Assembly (NCBI GenBank): GCA_024398875.1
Contig: JAKSIJ010000003.1
Location: forward strand, 1 to 64,000
Source of the DNA: Fibrobacter sp.
GTDB taxonomy: Bacteria > Fibrobacterota > Fibrobacteria > Fibrobacterales > Fibrobacteraceae
DNA: 64,000 bases
Direction: 5' to 3'
The position numbers were made by a program, and so were the translations under genes. Below the pieces are notes generated by a model. The model did no database searches and was not told where the DNA came from. It was given only the letters and a program-made list of their open reading frames with translations. This document shows, piece after piece, positions 16,898 to 22,786 of the stretch. Position 1 is the stretch's first letter. Each line of letters starts with the position of its first letter.

Positions 16898-16932
16898 GTT
16901 TTCCTCGGGTTCAAAAAGAGCCCCTATAAGAT
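16898..16932 (+). repeat. Cassette repeat D (35 bp)
   Basis: Full copy with CTCGGGTTC in the left arm. It opens the smallest cassette, which is 206 bases between repeats. Confidence 0.92.
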
Positions 16933-16984
16933 TTAAGGATAAAATGACAGAAAAATAAGGTATATTTCTATCGGAGGTAGTCAA

Positions 16985-17128
16985 ATGCTGGTACTGACTA
17001 ACATCGTCTTACTCACACTGATAGTTGAAAATTGGGTTCTTTCGTCAAAAATCAAGAAGATACAGAAGCAGATAGAGGACTTGAAGATGGAAAACACCAT
17101 CCTTTACGAGCTTCAAAAGCGTAAATAA
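16985..17128 (+). CDS. 47-residue membrane-anchored coiled-coil protein
   Basis: A short gene filling the smallest cassette. Translation gives MLVLTNIVLLTLIVENWVL, one membrane helix, then SKIKKIQKQIEDLKMEN and a basic end, a heptad-like coiled coil. Gene signals are good: GGAGG seven bases before the ATG and TATATT about 25 bases upstream. Unlike the cassette genes on the minus strand it reads plus. The size and form recall phage Rz-like proteins, small toxins or leader membrane peptides; none can be shown. Confidence 0.65.
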   Translation: MLVLTNIVLLTLIVENWVLSSKIKKIQKQIEDLKMENTILYELQKRK

Positions 17129-17138
17129 GAATTTACAA

Positions 17139-17173
17139 GTTTTCCCCGTGCTCAAAAAGAGCCCCTATAAGAT
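17139..17173 (+). repeat. Cassette repeat E (35 bp)
   Basis: Full copy with CCCGTGCTC in the left arm. It ends three bases before the stop codon of the next minus-strand gene. Confidence 0.92.
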
Positions 17174-17176
17174 ATA

Positions 17177-17836
17177 TCAATCCCTTATACAGCGAATAGA
17201 TAATTGATGTTCGCCAGAGCTATTTATGTTACCAACAACGCCACCGATACCGATTTCATATGCCCCATACGCGTCTTTCATTGTTGACGACCAAAAATTT
17301 CCTCCATAATACATATAAGTTCCCTTCCCTGATTCGTACAGGTATCCACTTGGTATTACAGAAAAACCACAATCATCAGTACCCTTTTCTCGGCTTTCAT
17401 CCCACAAAGATGATGTACTTTGTAACCTAAGAGCTGTTGGTTCATCTTGGTATCCACCAACTGTTCCAATCATTTGAGACCATTCTTCATTTGATGGCAA
17501 ATGCCATCCAACAGGACATATTGTATCCACTTTATTCCAATCAAGAATATCTGAATCTCCTTCTTGCAACGCGTAAAAACGCCCCCAAAAGTCGCAATTT
17601 AATTTATCATTGTCATAGCAGGTACTATAATCAACATTGTAATTCAAGTTCTCTGCCATCCAAACCTAGTTGCCAATAGTCGTGTATTTATACACTTGTC
17701 CGTCACGTTCATCAATGAACGTTCCGCGACCGCTTTCTGGACAGACTTCGCTAGCGTTCCAACTATTGCTATCGTCAGAACACGATGCTAAGAACGCGGC
17801 AAGAGCGATTGACAAAAAAGCTTGTTTCTTATTCAT
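17177..17836 (-). pseudogene. FISUMP lipoprotein with in-frame amber stop
   Basis: From the ATG at 17836 the frame reads MNKKQAFLSIALAAFLASCSDD (signal peptide with lipobox LASC), then DERDGQVYKYTTIGN, a TAG at 17666-17668, and continues in the same frame VWMAENLNYNVDYSTCYDN to CPVGWHLPSNEEWSQM, FWSSTMKD and LSIRCIRD. Family members have Q where the TAG stands (CAG to TAG). All else is intact, so the change is recent, or the stop is read through. A protein restarted at the M at 17659 would lack a signal peptide. It is the only gene between repeats E and F. Confidence 0.85.
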
Positions 17837-17856
17837 TTTGATTACCTCTATTTTAA

Positions 17857-17891
17857 GTTTTCCCTGTGTTCAAAAAGAGCCCCTATAAGAT
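17857..17891 (+). repeat. Cassette repeat F (35 bp)
   Basis: Full copy with CCTGTGTTC in the left arm, 20 bases beyond the start codon of the minus-strand FISUMP gene, so that gene's promoter would have to lie in or beyond the repeat. Confidence 0.92.
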
Positions 17892-17995
17892 TTAATCCAA
17901 TCATCTATACCCTGTGTTTTATTCTGCACAGTATTATCGATATTATAAGGATCATTATTCAATGGGTTAGAAAGCCCTTGTTTTTTTTGCAAATT

Positions 17996-18787
17996 TTACG
18001 GAACCCAAAAACCGATATAACCAATATACGAACGGCATGCAATGCGTTCGTCAGGTTTCAATTTTGAAAAATCAAAATGCAGTTGACTTTCGCCTTTTGT
18101 CACAACAAACTTTCTTGGGTCATCCTTCCCATTAGGCAGAAAACCGTTTTTCTCCACTTCCTTATAAACTTTGCATGTTATCTGTTCTTCTAGCTTTGAC
18201 CTTGCACGGATCAAGTTGCTATCAGGAGTCAACTCCACCCTTACAAAATCATCTCGTATCCATTTACTAATTTCCCTAGTTATGGTTTCCATCTTCAGGG
18301 ACTGCGTAACTCCTCCCGGTCCCTGTGCAATCGCATACGCAAGTTTACCTTCATGCCTAAAGGACACATTTATTGATGCAAAAGGGATTCGATTGGGATT
18401 AACCATTAAAGTTTCCGATTCAAAACCTTTCAGGGATGTTACAATTCTTGTGTAAGTAGCTGTATCGTTTAAAGTGTCCTTCTTAATAGATTCCCATTCC
18501 ATCAAAGAATCACTCATGTCTGCATCGTAATAAATGGTCCTCACAACAATCCACGAGGAATCCAAAGGAATCTTTTCAAAGGTTGCGTAATAATTCTCAC
18601 GCTCTGTTTCAAACATTTGAAAAATTCCAATATAATCATTTCTGTTGCTAGCCGTATCTTGACTTGGCTCTACTTCTTGCATATAAACAACAAGTTTCTC
18701 TTTTTTAGGAGAACTCGTCGTGGGTCGACCAACGCACGCCTGCAAAAGAATGGCGCACAATATAAAGAAACAAAAACGCACTTTCAT
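17996..18787 (-). CDS. Lipoprotein of unknown function
   Basis: A 263-residue protein. The signal peptide ends in lipobox LQAC (MKVRFCFFILCAILLQAC). The mature part is mixed alpha/beta without a motif that I recognise; it contains YVVDAD-like acidic stretches and ends GYIGFWVP. I prefer the ATG at 18787 over an upstream TTG. A TATATT-like hexamer lies about ten bases upstream, right after the hairpin at 18811-18825, so it seems to have its own promoter. Single gene between repeats F and G. Confidence 0.7.
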   Translation of the reverse strand: MKVRFCFFILCAILLQACVGRPTTSSPKKEKLVVYMQEVEPSQDTASNRNDYIGIFQMFETERENYYATFEKIPLDSSWIVVRTIYYDADMSDSLMEWESIKKDTLNDTATYTRIVTSLKGFESETLMVNPNRIPFASINVSFRHEGKLAYAIAQGPGGVTQSLKMETITREISKWIRDDFVRVELTPDSNLIRARSKLEEQITCKVYKEVEKNGFLPNGKDDPRKFVVTKGESQLHFDFSKLKPDERIACRSYIGYIGFWVP

Positions 18788-18810
18788 CGCTTTTTTCAAT
18801 ATAACAAAAA

Positions 18811-18825
18811 AGCCCCTACGGGGCT
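18811..18825. terminator. Bidirectional terminator hairpin next to repeat G
   Basis: AGCCCC-TAC-GGGGCT with an A6 run on the left and a T-rich stretch on the right. It insulates the lipoprotein gene from transcription entering across repeat G. Its AGCCCCTA half also occurs inside the 35-bp repeat. Confidence 0.75.
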
Positions 18826-18832
18826 CTGTTTT

Positions 18833-18867
18833 GTTTTCCCCGTGCTCAAAAAGAGCCCCTATAAGAT
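18833..18867 (+). repeat. Cassette repeat G (35 bp)
   Basis: Full copy with CCCGTGCTC in the left arm. A headless gene fragment starts immediately after it. Confidence 0.92.
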
Positions 18868-18869
18868 GA

Positions 18870-19037
18870 AAGAATGGGTTTAAGCCTTTAACTGTCGAGG
18901 ATCTTAATGAAAGATTTGAAACAACATCTAAAATTGAAGATAGGGAGTATAGTTACTTAATCGACATAGAAAAAATAAAAGACTCCCCGAAATTTAGGGA
19001 GTTGATAGGATTCTTTAACACGCAATCAAAAAATTAA
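18870..19037 (+). pseudogene. C-terminal gene fragment cut at repeat G
   Basis: An open frame of 55 codons starts directly after the repeat (the repeat's final T begins a TGA in this frame) and has no start codon. It reads KNGFKPLTVEDLNERFETTS, then YLIDIEKIKDSPKFRELIGF and ends at TAA (19035-19037). Composition is protein-like and highly charged. It looks like the 3' end of a gene whose 5' part was removed exactly at the repeat. No family recognised. Confidence 0.55.
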
Positions 19038-19047
19038 ATCAAAAATG

Positions 19048-19278
19048 TTAATCATTGCTAAAGAATTTTACCCAATATGGATTCTCTTTGTCAAACAAAG
19101 CTTTTTCTTCTTTTGAAAAATTTTTAGGGTAGTCTCCAAAAATGAATAAAATTTTCTTTTTGTCAAAAGAAACAGCGTGAACTCCACATTGCCCGATATA
19201 ACGAACATGCCAAATTTTATCTCCTTCATGCTTCTTGTAGAATTCGATTTTTTCCGTTTCTTTGTCAACCGTGATCAT
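19048..19278 (-). CDS. Small hypothetical protein
   Basis: A 76-residue protein with GAGGGAGAGG before its ATG (MITVDKETEKIEFYKKHEGD). Strand-rich, with aromatic and lysine residues (KIWHVRYIG, KKKILFIFGDYPKN). The gene seems complete and lies between the plus-strand fragment on its left and a divergent plus-strand gene on its right. No family recognised; small acidic/basic proteins in such places can be immunity proteins, but nothing here shows it. Confidence 0.55.
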   Translation of the reverse strand: MITVDKETEKIEFYKKHEGDKIWHVRYIGQCGVHAVSFDKKKILFIFGDYPKNFSKEEKALFDKENPYWVKFFSND

Positions 19279-19328
19279 GCTTAACCTCTCCCTCTAATAT
19301 ACCTCTTTTCCCAAGGAAATGCAACCCC

Positions 19329-19420
19329 ATGGCAGATATCATCAACGCAACCATAGACGACAAACAGTTCGAAGTGTATGTCAGGATGATGAAGGAGCGC
19401 TCCGAGAACCTGAAGCCGGT
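19329..19420 (+). pseudogene. N-terminal fragment of a phage-morphogenesis-like gene, cut at repeat H
   Basis: A normal start (AAGGAAA before ATG) leads into MADIINATIDDKQFEVYVRM, which resembles the N-terminus of phage virion-morphogenesis/tail-completion proteins (gpG-like). After 30 codons the frame runs into repeat H at 19421 and continues as repeat-encoded sequence. The gene is therefore truncated exactly at the repeat's left boundary. The family match is short and tentative. Confidence 0.5.
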
Positions 19421-19455
19421 GTTTTCCTCGAGTTCAAAAAGAGCCCCTATAAGAT
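19421..19455 (+). repeat. Cassette repeat H (35 bp)
   Basis: Full copy with CTCGAGTTC in the left arm. It truncates the phage-like gene on its left and abuts an open minus-strand frame on its right. Confidence 0.92.
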
Positions 19456-19697
19456 CAGATTGCGCAGCCTCTTCCGGGGAAAAGGACATAGACCCCTGCG
19501 CGGGTCGTCCGCCACCCTGAATCCGTGGGTGGGCCTCGTTCTGCCCCACTCGGGGCATATTGGTTGGAGACGTACCAGATTCCAGTTGCGCGGAGGCTGT
19601 GGTGATGCCCCCGTTGTCGATGTTCTCCCCATCCTCGCGGGTAGGGGCGTCTCCTAATTCGTGGACGGGGAGGGTGTCGGTCCCCCTGGATAGTCGA
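19456..19697 (-). pseudogene. Internal gene fragment trapped between repeats H and I
   Basis: One minus-strand frame stays open over all 242 bases with no start or stop of its own: it includes DTLPVHELGDAPTREDGENI and MPRVGQNEAHPRIQGGGRPA, ending FSPEEAAQSD at repeat H. It is rich in G, P and acidic residues and more GC-rich than neighbours. It could be a C-terminal piece of a phage structural protein, but I cannot assign it. Confidence 0.4.
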
Positions 19698-19733
19698 GTT
19701 TTCCTCGGGTTCCAAAAGAGCCCCCTATAAGAT
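19698..19733 (+). repeat. Cassette repeat I (36 bp)
   Basis: Last copy, with one extra C in the right arm (GAGCCCCC). It closes the array; no further copies were seen to the right. Confidence 0.9.
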
Positions 19734-19837
19734 GTCTTTTGCTAAAACACCTTATTTTATGCGGGTTGGCAATCGGTTTGCCGTTGAAAAAAATCAGAAA
19801 AATTCAATGAAATCCTTTATTTTAGGCTAGATTTTGT

Positions 19838-19855
19838 CGCCCTTGGGGGCGTTTT
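19838..19855 (+). terminator. Rho-independent terminator right of the array
   Basis: CGCCC-N4-GGGCG followed by TTTT. It faces plus-strand transcripts leaving the array. Confidence 0.65.
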
Positions 19856-19900
19856 CCTTTTACACCACAGCCGAAGTCAAGAAGCTGCCAGCCAACAGGT

Positions 19901-20089
19901 ATGGCCGTGCCAAACGTTAAGTGGTCCGATATTGCGTTGCAAAGAATCCACGAGGCTGCCGACCATATTGCGAAAGATGCCCCACATGCGGCAATCAAGT
20001 GGACCGAGGAACTGTTCAGGCAGGAAGCCGTAATACCAAAACTCCCGTTTGTAGGCAGAATGGTTCCTAAAATCAGGGACGAAAAATAG
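19901..20089 (+). pseudogene. ParE/RelE-type toxin, truncated
   Basis: The 62-residue frame begins MAVPNVKWSDIALQRIHEAA and reaches FVGRMVPKIRDEK, matching the first two thirds of ParE toxins. The C-terminal strands with the usual IREIxxGNYRIxY motif are missing because of an early TAG. Just upstream, overlapping the start in another frame, is what may be the tail of a lost antitoxin (TTAEVKKLPANRYGRAKR then stop), with no beginning. Both pieces are probably dead. Confidence 0.65.
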
Positions 20090-20108
20090 TATATTTCCCC
20101 TGGAACCC

Positions 20109-21104
20109 ATGGTGAAACGCATCGTCATAACAAGCCCATTTGCATATATCCTTGGCGCATTGAGCTGCATCATTTGTTGCAGTTGCTCCACGCCAACGGT
20201 TCCTGATGACGATTCCAGCAATTCCATTGGAAATAAAATTCTCCCCAGCCAAAAGTCGGACCTCATTACCGACGATATATTGCGGTATTATGTATTCGAC
20301 ACCCTCCATTCCTACATAGTCTACCATTTCAATGGCATGTGTTACGCCAAGAACGGGAAACTGGTGTGGGACCCCAAAAGGGATGAATCCGACAAATATC
20401 GCGATTACCGTCTTTCTGGAGATACTCTTGCTTTCTCTTATTCAGAGTCCGTTGTGGAAACCTACCTGCGGGAGACAAATGACGGCAGCGCCCTGGGTGG
20501 CCGCTGGATTCGGCTGGAGGATGAGAGCGAAATCTTCACGCCCAAATATCTCATTGTCTCCGGTCTTACGGCAATATGGGAGTATTCCCTCAAGGATGAC
20601 GCTCCTATCACGAGCACGGAAGCCTTTACCTTGATGATGCAGGATATTGTTGCCGAGCAGGATGGAACTTGGCATCCGCATCAAGTGGAGGAATACAATG
20701 ACACCTACGTCTGGAATCCGGACTGGAATTTTATGTTCACCCATGAAGTCCATTTGACGGAAGAGGAATGGCTCGAATACTGTGCGCCCTGCGAGGATTT
20801 TGTGCGGACCAATACGTCCATTGCATTTACCCGGAAGGGGAAGCGGTTTGAACTTTCCGCAGAGAACCTGGTGCACAACGAGAAGAAAATGAGTTACCCC
20901 TTCAAAATCGTTGCCGATGGAGATTCCTGCCTTTTCCATCCGGAAATGATTGACGCCACGGAGGACGTGTGCCTATCAAAAGAATATGCGACGAACGACC
21001 AGTTTACGGGACATAATCTGATAGAGGGCCATGCCTACACGGCGCTGGGAAAGGACCCAGAGTACGACAAGTTCCGAAAATGCTTTAAGGGGCTGTTTGA
21101 ATAG
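20109..21104 (+). CDS. Lipoprotein of unknown function
   Basis: A 331-residue protein with signal peptide and lipobox IICCSC (near residues 20-26), followed by a short acidic/serine linker. The mature part contains repeated strand-like stretches with aromatic residues (YYVFDTLHSYIVYHFNG, GDTLAFSYSESVVETYL) and several cysteines (CAPCEDF, DSCLFH, EDVCLS). No family recognised; the style is common to Fibrobacter surface lipoproteins. GGAA precedes the ATG and TATATT lies about 20 bases upstream. Confidence 0.75.
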   Translation: MVKRIVITSPFAYILGALSCIICCSCSTPTVPDDDSSNSIGNKILPSQKSDLITDDILRYYVFDTLHSYIVYHFNGMCYAKNGKLVWDPKRDESDKYRDYRLSGDTLAFSYSESVVETYLRETNDGSALGGRWIRLEDESEIFTPKYLIVSGLTAIWEYSLKDDAPITSTEAFTLMMQDIVAEQDGTWHPHQVEEYNDTYVWNPDWNFMFTHEVHLTEEEWLEYCAPCEDFVRTNTSIAFTRKGKRFELSAENLVHNEKKMSYPFKIVADGDSCLFHPEMIDATEDVCLSKEYATNDQFTGHNLIEGHAYTALGKDPEYDKFRKCFKGLFE

Positions 21105-21116
21105 CCTGTCAACTGA

Positions 21117-22778
21117 TTATCGCCGTCCGCGAACAGCCAGACGCACACCATCGGCAGCGCTGGTGACGATTCCGCCGGAATAGCCTGCGCCTTCGCCCAG
21201 CACAAAAAGGCCTTGTGTGTTGACACTTTCCAAGGTATTGTTGTTGCGGGTCATCCGCAGGGGGGAACTGGTCCTGGTTTCCGGTGCCACAATCATGCCT
21301 TCTTCAATGAACCCGGGAATCTTCCGCTCAAAATTCTGGAAGCCTTCCGCCAGGCTCTGACAGATTTTCTTGTCCATCCAGTCCCAGAGATTGCTTGCCA
21401 CGAGTCCGCAGGGGTAGGTGGATTTGCGGAGAGATTTGTCTGTTTGCCCGGCGAGGAAAGCCTTGATGCTCTGGGCCGGCGCTGCATAACCTTTGCCGCC
21501 CACATCAAACGCATCCTTTTCAATTTTCCGCTGAAAATCAAGGCCGCCAAAAAGCGTTCCTGCGGTTTTGACATCAAAGCCCGCTGCACCAGCCTCAATA
21601 GGGACCGCGATGGCTCCGTTGGCAAAAGGGCCGTTACGGCGGCTGTAGCTCATGCCGTTTGTGGCGAGAGTCCCGGGCTCAGAGGCGCAGGGTACCAGAA
21701 CGCCGCCGGGACACATGCAGAAACTGTAGGCGCTGCTGGTCTTGTTGAGGGTAGGGGTGGCAAGAAAATATTCGGCACTGCCTGTGAGGTGTGTGTCCAC
21801 ATCGCGGCCCAGTTGCCTCAGGTTGATGAGGGCTTGCGGGTGCTCCACCCGGACGCCCATGGCGAAAGCCTTACTCTCCAGCGCCACACCGCGGGCATGA
21901 AGCATCTCGTAAATCCCGCGGGCGGAATGGCCTACAGCAAGGACCAGCGCTTCACATGGCTGCCAATGGCCTGGCGCGGAAACTGTGCAATTTACTGCAT
22001 TCGCACCGGTTACTGCGCCAGAGTTTGCACAATCCCGCAATTTGATGGCACAGATCCTTCCGTCTTTGATTTCAATATCCTCCAAAGCCGTATAGAAGTG
22101 AATCCTGCCACCCAACCGCACAATTTCTGCGCGGATTTTCCGGAGCATCAGAACCAATCTGTCCGTTCCAATATGGGGCTTTGCAAAAGTCACCACGCTT
22201 TCGTCCACGCCAAAATCCACCATGTCTTTCAGCACGGCTTCGGAGAATAAATTCCGGCTGCGGGTGTTCAACTTTCCATCGCTAAATGCGCCGGCACCAC
22301 CTTCGCCAAACAGCACATTGCTGGTTGGGTTGAAAATCCGGTCCACGAAGAATTTCCGGATGTCGCGGAAGCGTTCCTCCACGGGCTTTCCCTGCTCATA
22401 CAAATCTACGGAAAAGCCTTTCCGCAGAAGGTGCAGCGCCGCCCACAAACCCGATGGACCGGCGCCGACGATATCAATGTGGGAGGGTAGCGGGATGGAA
22501 TCCTTAAGCGGGTCGTTATCCAGCGAATCTATCGCGCAGGTCGCCTGCGTAAGACCTCGGGCGGCATTTCCGCCAACCCGCAGATCCTTCTGCACGTCGA
22601 AAATGACGTTGTAGCTCCAGTGGGGCGAACCCTTCCGGCGGCTGTCCAGCGCAAAACGCTCCACCTGCAGGTTGAAAATCTCTTCCGGCTGCAGGTGCAG
22701 GGTTCTCGCGAGAACCTTCCGGAAATCCCCCTTCTTTTCCAGAGGGACTTCCAGTTCTCTATAGCGGTAAGTCTTCAA
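21117..22778 (-). CDS. FAD-dependent oxidoreductase (YtfP/COG2509-like)
   Basis: About 553 residues. A small N-terminal domain (residues 1 to about 80) precedes the FAD-binding GxGxxG (DIVGAGPSGLWAALHLL), followed by VLFGEGGAGAFSDGKLNTR and, at the C-terminus, LGEGAGYSGGIVTSAADGV, all typical of uncharacterised FAD dehydrogenases of COG2509. I set the start at TTG 22778 (AGG seven bases upstream), just after the stop of the preceding gene; the longer frame to 22883 would overlap that gene. Substrate unknown. It is the last gene of the FecR/barrel unit, perhaps only by read-through. Confidence 0.8.
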   Translation of the reverse strand: MKTYRYRELEVPLEKKGDFRKVLARTLHLQPEEIFNLQVERFALDSRRKGSPHWSYNVIFDVQKDLRVGGNAARGLTQATCAIDSLDNDPLKDSIPLPSHIDIVGAGPSGLWAALHLLRKGFSVDLYEQGKPVEERFRDIRKFFVDRIFNPTSNVLFGEGGAGAFSDGKLNTRSRNLFSEAVLKDMVDFGVDESVVTFAKPHIGTDRLVLMLRKIRAEIVRLGGRIHFYTALEDIEIKDGRICAIKLRDCANSGAVTGANAVNCTVSAPGHWQPCEALVLAVGHSARGIYEMLHARGVALESKAFAMGVRVEHPQALINLRQLGRDVDTHLTGSAEYFLATPTLNKTSSAYSFCMCPGGVLVPCASEPGTLATNGMSYSRRNGPFANGAIAVPIEAGAAGFDVKTAGTLFGGLDFQRKIEKDAFDVGGKGYAAPAQSIKAFLAGQTDKSLRKSTYPCGLVASNLWDWMDKKICQSLAEGFQNFERKIPGFIEEGMIVAPETRTSSPLRMTRNNNTLESVNTQGLFVLGEGAGYSGGIVTSAADGVRLAVRGRR

Positions 22779-22786
22779 CAGCGGCC

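Larger units (their letters stand above)
14585..19733 (+). other. Array of 35-bp repeats separating small gene cassettes
   Basis: Repeats lie at 14585 (partial), 15512, 16271, 16898, 17139, 17857, 18833, 19421 and 19698, all in the same orientation. Seven full copies are exactly 35 bp and the last is 36 bp (one extra C). The shared parts are GTTTTCCYC at the left, GYTC or GTTC, then an A-rich centre and GAGC, and CCCTATAAGAT at the right; only 4-5 positions vary. Outside these limits flanking DNA is unrelated. Start-to-start distances are 927, 759, 627, 241, 718, 976, 588 and 277 bases. Contents are single genes, one toxin-antitoxin pair or gene fragments. No integrase, transposase or reverse transcriptase is seen in the window. 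The layout is like integron cassettes or Acinetobacter pdif modules; the mechanism is inference. Confidence 0.8.

Noticed and set aside
14585-19733. CRISPR array
   Set aside because: Spacing between repeats varies from about 200 to 940 bases, the spacers contain genes with their own signals, and no cas genes are present.
14585-19733. Classical integron with attC sites
   Set aside because: The repeat starts GTTTTCC, which does not fit GTTRRRY, no matching RYYYAAC partner lies within about 100 bases, and no intI is seen.
14585-19733. Insertion sequences or MITEs
   Set aside because: The repeats are only 35 bp, have no target-site duplications that I can see, and no transposase occurs in the window.
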